Translations under genes and position numbers: made by a program | The notes under the pieces: model-generated | Database searches by the model: none | Told to the model about the DNA's origin: nothing | Seen by the model: the letters and a program-made list of their open reading frames with translations, nothing else | Part shown: one piece after another, positions 45,254-56,277 of the stretch | Position numbering within the stretch: position 1 is the first letter of the stretch | Layout: each line of letters opens with the position of its first letter | Source: Cryptomeria japonica | Taxonomy: Eukaryota; Streptophyta; Pinopsida; Cupressales; Cupressaceae | Assembly (NCBI RefSeq): GCF_030272615.1 | Contig: NC_081410.1 | Span: 146,663,349 to 146,727,348, forward strand | Direction of reading: 5' to 3' | DNA length: 64,000 bases

Positions 45254-47820
45254 TTTATGCCATCATGTTGGGTGATTCAAAATTTAGAGTTATGACAACG
45301 GGTTTCAACAGGGTTGAAGATTAGATCAAGAGGAGTTATGAACATGAAGTTGCCCAACTCATTGAAGAGTACCAAAGCATTCCCAAGGGGTTTAAAAAAA
45401 TGTTTTGTTTGATGATTTATTAAGTGTGGTTGTAATATTGAAAGCTATAAAAATGGGTGTGGTGAGGTACATCAAAAGAATAATGAAAGAAAAATCAAAA
45501 GTTACCCTTGAAGAAGGGCTAGTGAAGGAAGAAGAAGAATTTGTTTGTGACTTGCATCTTATAGGTGATCTTGGAGGAGATAAAAAAAATAGTCAACATG
45601 CATGGAAGATTGGACTCTAAGCTCTAAAGAAAATAGAGCCACAAGTTCACTTTAGCCCTATGAGGACAAGGACATAGGAGAGTCACCTACTGAAGCTATA
45701 GATGAAAAGTACATGAAGATGGAAGGAGATGTCATCATGGAGGTTGCCAAATTAAAAAATTAGTCCTCTATTGCAACCATGTCTAAGGATAAATCTTCAC
45801 TTGAAAGTGCAATTTTCAATCATGGGAAAGATGTTGAAGCAAGTCATGAAGGTGGATTTTAATATATGAAACACCTCATGGTTCAACACCTAATGATGGA
45901 CGTATTGTGAGTAGGTATGATGGAGCCTTCAAATCAACTAATTATGATAGTTTTAAATTTAATTTTAGTGATGATATAGGTGGTGTCTGGTTTGCACCTC
46001 CAACCAAGCCCATGGAGAGACTGACTATCATGATGTTTGTACTTGGGAGTTGGAGATTGATTTAGTCACAAAGGCAACCAATCATGAGGAATACAGTGGT
46101 CACATATTCTCTGAATGGGGAAAACAACATTTTAGCACTTGGGATCTGGGTGTGAGGGTCCCTACATATGTTGTGGGTCATGCTTGGGATGGATCTATTT
46201 TTCTCCATAGTGCTACTTCAACTTCATCCACAAAGTTGGGCATGAAAGATGAAATTGATATCATATATGATGATATTATCCAATCAGATAATGATGACAA
46301 TTTCACGTCTTATCCAAGTATTGATGATTATGATAGTCCAGATGTGTTAGCACCTAATCATGATAGAGATTTGCTAGTAGATAATTTTCCTCTTGATGTT
46401 GATCTAACTTGTTGAGAGTTATGCATAAATTATGATAAAGAGGAAGCTAATTTTGGGAAGCATGAGTGTGGATAGAAATCAAACAATTTGTATGAAGATG
46501 ATGGTTCTCACGAGTCCCATCATTTGACAAGGAAGTTGAAGGTAAGTGAAGACATGATTATGGAATCCATAAACCCTTTTGATAATGCTTGGATATTTAT
46601 GGCAAATTATTGTTGGAGGACTCTAGGATCACATAAGAACTTCAAAGGAGAACTTTCCCTTGTAGCCTTTCGGGCACCTAAAGAGGCATTGGTGGTAATA
46701 ATTTTTTTTTACCTACATATTCTTTTAGATAGAGATCATCTTCTCCAACTTGATGAGATTTAATTTGATGGACTAAAAGGGAAAGAAGAGGATAAGCTTA
46801 CTTATAAACTAAAGGTTACTAGGGATTCCTTGAAGAGCACTCAAATGAACCTTCAAAAATAAAAAAATTGAAGTTGTGGAGCTTTGAGTGGAGTTGATCT
46901 TGACACATTATTCGTCATCTCCTACAAAAAATAAGTCTCCTATGGCAACCTCTTCTAATGAACAACAATCCCATACGAAGAGTGTGAATACTAGACAAAG
47001 AGATGAATAAATTAAGGGACGTTATGGTAAGGTCTTAGGGATGGAAGAGACACACTCACATGAAGATATAATTTTCAGCCATGAGGCATAAATTATGACA
47101 AAATATATATGTTATTTACAGTGCTCTGCTTCCTTTGGATCAACACACAATACAAAGCATAAAGAAAAGAAGAAAGAAGTGCTTGGGAACCTTAAATACA
47201 CTATACAAAGAGATGAGGAAGGGCATAGTTTTTTGTTTTGCAACAACAGTTCATTACCATTATATAATCATGATTTGGCAGCCATAACATATGAGGGAGA
47301 TAGTGGTAGACATGATTTGAGGGAAGAGCCTCTTACGATGGTCCAACACATGGATATTTTAGTTTTTTATGGGCTCAAGGATAGGTATAATTCTAAAGTT
47401 GTTGAATATACACACAACCTACATCATGGAGATCATTAGTCACCTTTGTGGGAGAGATAATTGAGGGCTTGAGACACTAAGGAAGATGGGATAATTGAGC
47501 ATACACTTGGTGGATTAGCCACTAGTGTTATACCTATACATGTAGAGGAGGACATAAGTGATTCATATTTAGTTGAGCCCTTGGTCATCCATGGAGAGTT
47601 TGAGGAGTTATCTCTTCTAGAGGCTCACATGGTAGAGCTTATGTCTATTGGACCAGCTTATGAAGGAGTGTACATGGATAGTCTTTATAATGGGATATAG
47701 GATAAGAAATCAGTATTGTGGCAATTTGGTATTTCACTTGTGGTTAGAGTAGAGCTACATGAGTTTTTATATATCAGGGAAGGTGGATTACCGATTTATT
47801 TATAGGATCTAGGTGGAGTT
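45254..47820 (+). pseudogene. Remnant E internal region, unrecognised decayed coding
   Basis: Fragments of plus-strand open frame at 45405-45620, 46050-46415 (including STWDLGVRVPTYVVGHAWDG and an Asp-rich stretch), 46488-46763 and 47095-47439, separated by stops and shifts. I find no gag zinc knuckle, integrase or RT motif. Position directly after an LTR and PBS shows it is retroelement-derived. The acidic, Asp/Ser/Ile-rich character recalls the extra region of element A, but I cannot show homology. Confidence 0.45.
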
Positions 47821-48804
47821 TATCTTGCATAGCTCTTGATCTTGGCTTAAATTAGGGAAGGACCAAGGTGCCAATCTCAAATTTGAGTGAGAAATTAATT
47901 CCCCAAGTCGGCCTATGTCAGAAAATTAAAAAATTGATGACAGACGAGTATATAAGGAGGTCTTCCCCTCTCATTTGGCTAAATAGGTTAACATGAGAAC
48001 ACAATAGAAATCATAAGGCAAGGAGACTACATCAAGCATTCGAGCATTCATCATCAAGAATTCCTCAAGGCTGGATATTCTTCATATACCATTGTGGAGA
48101 AACTTTACATCATTCATTTGCAAGCATGTGTGTGTTAGGGTTTTTTCATATTCATGCATTTTCATACAACATATGTGATTACATCTAAAAAGCAAAATGT
48201 CATCATCATCTATTGTAGATCTGAAGGTAATCCTTTCCATCATTTATTTCAAGAATTTGCAGTATTTCATTCAAGGTTGATTCCAAACTAGGGTTGGAGT
48301 TAGGCAAACCCCTATTCCCAACCCCTTTCTTCTTCTTTCTGGTGTGCAAGAAGTAGGTGTGCAACTGTACTTCTAGAATTAAGCATTATTTGCAAAGACG
48401 GAAAAACCTTTTTTGACGCGCGAAAAGTTTGGAGGACCGATAGGAGGAGGACTTGGTCTGGACACACGGTCCTTGCAACTTTTGGTAGATTTCATGGAGC
48501 ATCTCTGAATCATCTCAAACTTCTCAGATCTAGGTGCACGACTGAATCCTGAATCTGTAGCTCACTATTTCCACCTATTTTGACTTTAATTCCAACACTT
48601 TACTAATTCAACTTACAAAAGAGGGTCAAAAACATTCCAAACAAAACCAATATTCTTAGTATTTAATCCTTGTATCATTTAGAATTGGATCTAGTAGATT
48701 CATCCCCTCTTTTGAAAGTAAAGTTTCTCCAAGTGAAAATCGGCTTAGTGATTTCCCCCTTCTGAAGTGGTGAATTTGCTAAGCCTTGAATTTTCCACTT
48801 TACA
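47821..48804 (+). mobile_element. Element F 5' LTR, truncated at its start
   Basis: Aligns with about 55205-56277 from ATCTTGCA...TAGCTCTTGATC to CTTTACA. It lacks the first 130 bp or so and an internal block (about 55278-55315) present in the other copy. Confidence 0.82.
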
Positions 48805-48807
48805 TTT

Positions 48808-48820
48808 TGGTGAACCCAAC
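48808..48820 (+). promoter_or_regulatory. Primer binding site of element F
   Basis: TGGTGAACCCAAC, four bases after the LTR end. It matches the PBS of element C (TGGTGAACCCGAC) with one transition, so F probably used the same tRNA. Confidence 0.65.
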
Positions 48821-49079
48821 TCTTTACACCATTAATTCTGATTTTTTGTTTTCAAATCTGAGTGTATGCAATTTAAAAATCAACTTTTCATTTTCAAGTT
48901 CAATTACTTTGCAATTTTTTTAAAAATAGAGATTAATTTCATTAAAACTAATTTTTAATTTCAAAATTCAACTTGTGATTTGCGTAATTTGAATTAATTA
49001 TTTCAGATCTGAGTATTTCATTTATCATGTGCATTGTGTTATGGTGATGTTTTTGGGTAAATGCATTTGATACATAGAT

Positions 49080-50280
49080 CACCTAAAAGCTTTTGTAGAT
49101 CCTAATCCTAGAGATGACAATGAGAAACCTAATATTTGCACCTTTCCTATAATATCTAATGTGAATGAAGATAGAGCTAATACTCCTCTCAATGATCTCT
49201 CTAATGGAGAGAAATAATTGAAGAGAAACATGACCCCATCTTCTTCTCATACACGTACCCTTGTGCAAGGGGGTGCAAGGTCAAAATATTGGTGTTTCCA
49301 TCTCCCTAGATCCTCCTCATTCTCCTAGAGCCTATCTTAAACATCAAAAAATTTGTAGAGAAGACGATGTCATGCATTTCATTCATGATCTCTCTCCCCA
49401 TATAACATTAAGAAAGAGATGGGGCCTTAGATGATAAGGATCTTCCTTCCAAATCTACCAAAGAGGATATGCATGGTGAAAGAAAGGAAAATCCTCTTTT
49501 TATAAGTTATTCCTTCTTCATCTACTAATCCTTTCATTCCTTCTAAACATCCTTACACTATAAACTTCAAAAAAAATTATTATAATGTTCCCCTGCCTTC
49601 TCAATTAACTAATTCTTATAGGAGTGGCTTCAACATAATATCAAAACAAGGTTTTAGAGGACAAGGACTTGGAGAATGTGAATAAGGAGTTTGAGTCCCT
49701 ATAAACCCTCTACACAAATAACCATAGAAGGCCTAGGAAATAATAATAAATCTCCTATGGATGAACTCCTTAGGATTCAAGACTTAAAAAATCATCTTGC
49801 AAGACAACAAGCCATTAGTGCTCGCAAAAGAGCTTCTTCTTCAAAAACCCTTTTTGTTCATTTCATCAAACCCATGATCACCATGCTGATGATTGTCTTG
49901 ATTTTCAAAATTCAATAAAAGAACTTATCAATAGTGGTAAAGTTAAAATCATGGATGACAATACTTCCTTTTCTAATAACAACTCTTGTCCTTAATCTCA
50001 AAAAAATAAACCTACATCTATTAATGATCAAGAAATATTAACACTAGAATCTTTTGGAGATTGAAGTATGATAAGAATATTGATTTTCCTTTCATTAGAT
50101 CTAATTACAATTATAAGCATAGGAAAGGTGATTTACATTGTCTTTTTCATAGTTTTTATTCTCATTTTCTTGGAAATTGTAAAGCATTTAAAGAATTCAA
50201 GTTCAAGAATTATATGACTATGCTCGTATATGTCTTTCAACAGATCTTGCTCTATTTCTAGGTGAAAAGGTAGTGCCTTA
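49080..50280 (+). pseudogene. Element F: decayed coding with a G-patch remnant
   Basis: Open fragments with many stops. At about 49626-49730 the codons read FNIISKQGFRGQGLGE, then stops, then VPINPLH, which is the spacing of a G-patch (Gly-rich, aromatic and Pro-Ile positions). This parallels the G-patch after the protease in element C. Downstream fragments (49691-49918, 50061-50261) have no recognised motif. Confidence 0.55.
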
Positions 50281-50570
50281 GAACTCCTCTCACCTCATGT
50301 TTCTCCTCGCCCTATGACACAATTAGTAAAATTAATTGGGGTCTCTTTGTCAGTAGAGGTGGTGCTTCTTCAATTTCAAATATCTTGAGGTAGCAACATG
50401 ATTTATCTTCTATCTTTTCTCTTTCTAAGGTTTCACTATTTTTTTTATGTTTGCATTATTCATAACTTGATGTCCTTTCTTGCATAGAGTTATCCTTCAT
50501 GCGAGCACATGTTTTTTCCTTGGTTAGGACCTATTCTTTGTTTTAAATGGTCTATCTATTATGAATAATC

Positions 50571-50769
50571 TCTCTCTTGAGAAGATGTGTAATTTTCAAT
50601 CTTTGTCCTCTTGCTTGGGGGGCAAGGATGGATTTTTCATTCCATCTCTTTCTATCTAATGTATCACAACTTCCTTTAGGGGTTGCATTTTTCATGTGTT
50701 GATATCCTTTCTTTCAATGACATGTCTCTTATGAATAATCCCCCCTTAGGGGAATATGTGCTCTTTCTT

Positions 50770-50813
<44 letters not shown>

Positions 50814-51065
50814 TGAAGATTACCACTTCTTTTGAGATGCATTTTACATAAACTAATGTATTTTCTTGCATTGGATATTCATCCATGTGAGTTTATTGTG
50901 CATTTAATTATGCCTAATCTCTCCTTAGAAGATTGTGTAATTCTTCTCATTGTCCTTTCACTTGGGGGCAATGATTGATTTCTCATCCTCTCTTTCTCCT
51001 CTCTAAGGATCTACTTTTCCTTTCTGGAGTGGTGTTTGTTAATGATTGGGTGTTATTCCTTGTGT
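50571..51065 (+). repeat. Diverged tandem repeat in element F
   Basis: A block with GAAGATGTGTAATTTTCA, TCCTCTTGCTTGGGGGGCAA and GATGGATTTTTCAT (from about 50575) recurs in altered form from about 50922 (GAAGATTGTGTAATTCTTC, CACTTGGGGGCAATGATTG). The period is about 350 bp. No coding function is apparent. Confidence 0.6.
50775..50811. repeat. (CT)n microsatellite
   Basis: About 18 uninterrupted CT units. Confidence 0.95.
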
Positions 51066-51768
51066 GAAGTTATTTTTTGCTCAAGGATTCTCTCTTATAC
51101 AAGAGGTTTGAGTCCTTCTACAACCTCTTCTTAACTTGGGAATGTATATCTATCATAAATTTACCCCTCACATTGAGTCAAAAGTGTGTCATCCTTCATC
51201 AAGAATTCCTTTCACTTAGCAATGGGAGGAAGGTGTGAATTATTGTTCTCCTTCCTTTCTTTTGGTGGAAGATGTTACATTTGTTCAAGATAGCCCCTCT
51301 TGGGGGTAGATGTCTTTTGAGAAAAGATCTCTTCTCCTCCAAGGATCTCCTTTACACTTGTTGCAAGATATCTCTTTTTCAACTATCTTATCCTTGTTTG
51401 AAGAGTATTCCCTCTCTAGCTTGGATTTATGACATTGTTTCTTAAAGGATATCTCCTTGGTGTTGAAGGTAAGGTATCCTTGGCTTTTGTTGGCAATTTT
51501 TTGTGCTAACCTTAGCAAAGCTCAGATCCAGGATTTTAGTATGGCTAACATTTCATGTTAGTAAATACCGATAACATGTTGTGTTATTGGTCTCAGTAGA
51601 GTTAGCTACTTCTTCATAGTTTTGCAAAGTCACTTAACACGAGGGTTATATGATGTGTCAATAATAGGTTATTTTATTGACCGGATTGTGTTATTGACCA
51701 CTAAGGCATGGCATGTTATTGACCACCGAGGCAGGATCCAGTCAGCTAAGTGTTTGGAAAGGTTTTGA

Positions 51769-52515
51769 TCCCACGGGATAAGGGCATCAAAGCACCAACA
51801 TGGAGACAAAGGTGATCTCATGGGTTAAGGTCCCATGGGATAAGAATAGAAGAAACAATGGACCTTCCTTATCCCATGAGCTTTCAAAGTCCACATTATG
51901 ACCACGCGGGATAAGATATACAAGGGAACCAGAAGAACACAACGAGATCAAATTCTATTTTTGAGTTGACCAGGTCGGCCACTCAACTCACTTAAGTCTA
52001 CCGACTGGAGGGTTTGATGGTCATTGGTGGGCCCGTTTTCCTCCTTGGTCTCTCATCGGTTGATGGAAGTCTTCTCTTAGCAACAACGACATCCTGCGGG
52101 TTAAGAAAGTAACTAAAAAGTAATCATTAAGTCTTATCCCGCGGAGTTTTAGGGACTTCAGTTGGACCACACAGGATATGAAAAGGCAGAAGCAAATTAA
52201 AGAAAACTTATCCTATAGAGTGAAACAAAGGTTCATGAGGTTGTGTGAGATAAGAAAACAAAGAATAAAAAGTAAAGCGATGGCGCAGGATAAGAGTTGT
52301 GACAAAGCGATAGGATTTCTTCTTATCTCACGAGGTTGGAACAATAGATAGATGAGGTCCTGCGAGATAAAGAAATAAAGGCAAAATCAAGGACCCTTAT
52401 CCTGTGGGGTAAGTAAAAAACACAAAAGGGCCACAGGATAAGAAGAACATGGAAAAAAAAGAAAAGTCTTATCTCGCAAGGTAAGGTCAGGCCCGCAGGG
52501 GCCTTGCGAGATAAG
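51769..52515. repeat. Cluster of CTTATC/GATAAG palindromic motifs in element F
   Basis: About 16 full or half copies of a palindrome near CTTATCCCGCGGGATAAG occur in 750 bp, in both half-site orientations. Examples: 51769 (TCCCACGGGATAAG), 51831, 51868 (CTTATCCCATGAG), 51902, 52091, 52133 (CTTATCCCGCGG), 52207, 52241, 52281, 52322, 52357, 52396, 52431, 52468 and 52502. The half-site and central CG or TG are kept while spacers differ, so it is not a simple tandem repeat. Confidence 0.85.
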
Positions 52516-53816
52516 AATTCACTGGCCGTTTAGCGGTCAAACATAGTAAGGATACATGGACCTAGGGTGCCATGTTGACTAATTGTGGCCATCGGATCTT
52601 CATAAAGGCCCGATCTGACAACCATGTTTTAATCATTGATTGGGTCTATTGGAGGCCTAGATGGAGAGATCTCGCACGTCCATCTTCGTGCAAATCTCTC
52701 AGATCAACGGTCAACATTTGAATTCACAGAGGCCATTGGCATTTAAAATTTTGGAGGTGGGTTGTTGTCGACCTGATTGTCGAGAAGTTATTCCTGCTCA
52801 ATTGATGCCTCATATCTAATCTGATTGCCCTCCAACCGCCATATTTTCTCATAATTCCTTCAGACGCGACCCTGCAGGCCATTTTTAGATGTCGCCATGC
52901 CCTCTACAATGCAAAACAAAGAATTTTTGTCCGTGTAAGTGTGCTCAGCCATGCTTGTTGGTAGGGATTAATTTGCCAAGGGGGGCTTTTTTCGTGATTC
53001 TAGAGACATAGGACCAACTTGTAGAGCTATTACAGTATGCCATTAGATCCATCGATCTGATTTCTTCCCCTCTCTAATTTTTTGATTTCTCAATGCAACC
53101 ATCTGAGTTATGCATGAACTATAAAGACAATTTTGTACTTTTTTCTCAAGATCTTCTCCCTTCTTTTCTGATGGAGAATTCGTATGTCTCTCTGCATCTG
53201 TAAATTTGCCTTGCCTTTTCATAAATAAAATTAGTCTTCTTTCCTATATTCTCCCTCTTGCAATTTGTGTAAGTGTTTTACCTTCTTGCTTGAATGCTTT
53301 TTTGATTTGTTTTCTTTAGCTACAGGTGTCTGTGTTATTTCCAACCTTCTCTCTGCATCTTGGGTGATTGATTGTGATAGAATATTGTGCATATCTGGAG
53401 TAGTTTCGTTAATGTTTCATGCAGTTACAGGCAGAGAAGATCACAGTTTCAGTCTGGGTGCAAACCCCTTTCCTTCTCTTTCAGTTTCCCTTTCCTCCTT
53501 CTCCCTTTTCCTTGTCAGACCATAGATCAATTTTATCAGTGTTGGGTTGGTCCAACACTTTGCATTCATATTGAAGAGGAAGTCAACCTTCTCTGGAGAT
53601 TCAACCTCACAACAGCGCAAGGTGCCACACTTGAGAGGTTGATTCAATGTTTCACAAGGTTGGTGGTCAAGCCTAATCACCAGGGGTGCAAACTTTTGTG
53701 ATAACAACTTCCTTAAGACATCAACATAAAACTATGTTGACATCTTAATGGGGGGGCACCCACATCGCTCCCCTTGTATCATATTGTACTATGCACTTGC
53801 ATATCATTTTTGCATG

Positions 53817-54110
53817 TCTTAAATGGGGTGTTCATTCTTGGAACCAGACACAACATTTGATATATGTCTTATATGGGGTTACACATCACTGAAAAAAATA
53901 GTCTTAAATGGGATGGCCTCAAAACCAGACATGTATCTACCTCTTGGCATTAGCGCACACAATCACCCCTTCGCATTAGCACACACATTTGCACACACAA
54001 TCACCCCTTGGCATTTGCATTTACATTACATGTCTTAAACAAGTTGAAGTACACTAAAAATAGAGAAAAGACTCTTACATGGGGTGCTATACACCTGAAA
54101 CCAGACATCA
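53817..54110 (+). repeat. Short dispersed repeats in element F
   Basis: Phrases TCTTAAATGGGGTG (or variants TATATGGGG, AAATGGGATG, ACATGGGGTG) and AAACCAGACAT recur four times at 53817, 53866, 53902 and 54072. CACACAATCACCCCTT occurs twice near 53960 and 53994. No coding significance seen. Confidence 0.6.
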
Positions 54111-54201
54111 CTTGCACACACACACGAGGATGGGTGAAACTAGCTAAAAATAGTTATACTATTCTTACTCTCCTCCCCACATGGATCACCTAGATAAAAA
54201 C

Positions 54202-54545
54202 TATTGGCAGTGGACTAGAGTCCCTCACGAGGATTTACGACATGTTTTAACAGCCTCCTGTGGATTCTATAAGTCTAGTGGTTGTATCGAGTATTGACAG
54301 GTCGACCTTTTGGGGCAACGACAACCCTAGCTTGTAACAAGTGGTATCGGAGCTTGGTCACATGTTCAAATCATGTAGACCATGACGAGTGAGCTTGGGA
54401 GGGGGATTGTTGGAAATGGGCCAGTGTCCCTTGTGGGGATTTGCGACATGGTTTAATAGCCTCCTATGAATTCTATAAGTCTAGTGGTTGTATCAGGCAT
54501 TGACAAGTTGATCTTTTGGTGCAACGACAACCCTGGCTTGTAACA
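54202..54545 (+). mobile_element. TRIM (miniature LTR retrotransposon), 344 bp, complete
   Basis: Two 138-bp terminal repeats (54202-54339 and 54408-54545) flank a 68-bp interior. The interior starts with a PBS, TGGTATCGGAGCTTGG at 54342, and ends with a purine tract (GGGAGGGGGAT) before the second repeat. The 3' repeat starts TGTTGG and both end GTAACA; the 5' repeat starts TATTGG. Both flanks are AAAAC (54197-54201 and 54546-54550), a perfect 5-bp TSD. The repeats differ at about 23 of 138 sites by eye, so it is old. It encodes nothing. Confidence 0.93.
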
Positions 54546-55076
54546 AAAACATCTAGGGGTGAGTACTCCATGCCCTGTTGCATCATTCTTCTCATGGATC
54601 ACCTGGATAAACACATTTAGAGTGTATTCATTCTCTCTCTTCTTCCTCTCATGAACTCATAGTTTTTCTATTGATAGTTCATGTATAATGCTTTCTTGGC
54701 TCTTTTATGTGATCACTTGTGTTCGTGAGATGACATTTTTCAAGAATGATATTATTTGTTGAGACATTTTGATATCGAGGTCTCTTCGGCTAGTTGACTT
54801 GAGGTCTTGTTTTTTATTTTTAGCTTTTGGGTCTTGTGTGCCTTTATGTCTTTGCCTTTGTTTGTCTTTTTGTCTTTATTTGTCTTTTCATTTTTTTGTG
54901 CCCTTGCATATGTTTGGGTGAGTTGAGATCCTAATATTGGGGGTTTAGTTCCTCGAAATTAGTGATATCTTATACTCTTCATTATTTTTCTCCACATTCC
55001 TCATCTTCTCTTCTCTTCTTCTACTTTGCCATGAGTATTTGCATGAGCTCATACTCTCGCTAAAGTGGGGGCTAAA

Positions 55077-55561
55077 TGTAGCATCCTAAAATTGCACCCC
55101 TTGCAATTTTGACCATATTTTGGGCCCTCACCTTACCAGACTCATCTCCATGCTTGATCGGGACCCGTTTATGCCTCCCCTAAGTAACCAAAGCTTATTT
55201 TTTTCATCTTGCAACTTGCATAGCTCTTGATCTTGGCCTAAATTAGGGCAGGACTAGGGCACCATGCCTTGGTCCTCCATAATTGAGCCCTATTTTGGTC
55301 CCTAGGCCATATCTCAAATTTGAGCAAGAAATTACTTCCCCATGTCGGCCTATGTTGGAAAATTAAACAATTGATGATAAGTGAGTATATAAGGAGGTCT
55401 TTCCCTCAAATTTGGCATAACAAGATAATGCGAGAACACTATAGAAATCATAAGGCAAGGAGACTACAACAAGAATTCGAGCATTCATCATCAAGCATTC
55501 CTCAAGGCTGCATATTCTTCATATATCCATTGTGGATAAACTTTACATCATTCATTTATAA

Positions 55562-55617
<56 letters not shown>

Positions 55618-56277
55618 GGGTTTTGTCATGTTCATGCCATTTCATACAACATATGCGATTACATATAAGAAGCAAAGCATCATCATTTATTACAAATATG
55701 AAGGTATTCCTTTCCATCATTTATTTCAAGTATTTGCAGTATTTCATTCAAGGTTAATTCCAAACCGGGGTTTGACTTAGGAAAACCCCTATTCCCAACC
55801 CCTTTCTTCTTCTTTTTGTGTGCTTGAAGTAGGTGTGCAACTGTACTTCTGGAATGAAGCTTTATTTACAGACGGAAAACTCTTTTCGATGCACGAAAAG
55901 TTCGGAGGACTGATAGGAGGGCAACCTAGTCCAAACACATAGTCCTTGTAACTTTTGGCAGATTTCACGGAGTAGCTCCGAATCATCTCACACTTCTCAG
56001 ATCCAGGTGCACGGCTAAATCCCAAATTTGTAGCTCACTATTTCCACCTATTTTGTCTTCAATTCCAACACTTTACTAATTCAACTTACAAAAGAGGGTA
56101 AAACACATTCCAAACAAAACCAATCCGCTTAGTATTCAGTCCTTGTATCATTTAGGATTGGATCTAGTATATTCATCCCCACTTTTGAATGTAAAGTTTC
56201 TCCAAGTGAAAATCAGCTTAGTGATTTCCCCCTTCCCAAGTGGTGAATTTGCTAAGCCCCAAATTTTCAACTTTACA
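55077..56277 (+). mobile_element. Element F 3' LTR (1201 bp)
   Basis: It starts TGTAGCATCC directly after the purine-rich AAAGTGGGGGCTAAA (55062-55076) and ends CTTTACA. It contains TATATAAGGAGG at about 55386 as a likely promoter and a long (TG)n at 55565-55615. Homologous to 47821-48804. The open frame with a CV-repeat here is only the translation of the (TG)n. Confidence 0.85.
55565..55615. repeat. (TG)n microsatellite inside the F 3' LTR
   Basis: About 25 TG units; the same place in the 5' LTR (about 48126) has only four to five. Confidence 0.95.

Larger units (their letters stand above)
47821..56277 (+). mobile_element. Element F: decayed Gypsy-like LTR element
   Basis: Two related LTR copies (47821-48804, 55077-56277) enclose 6.3 kb. 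The PBS is of the same TGGTGAACCC type as in C, and a G-patch remnant follows a possible gag-pro region. No RT or integrase motif can be read, so the pol part is deleted or decayed. A TRIM is inserted at 54202-54545. The left end is truncated against remnant E, so no TSD can be tested. Confidence 0.75.

Noticed and set aside
46050-46415. Host gene coding 121 residues in remnant E
   Set aside because: It is preceded by an LTR and PBS and surrounded by broken frames, with no ATG in good context and no recognisable domain. Retroelement origin is more likely.
55320-55757. Open frame of 145 codons with a CVCVCV tract
   Set aside because: It is the translation of a (TG)n microsatellite in the F 3' LTR.
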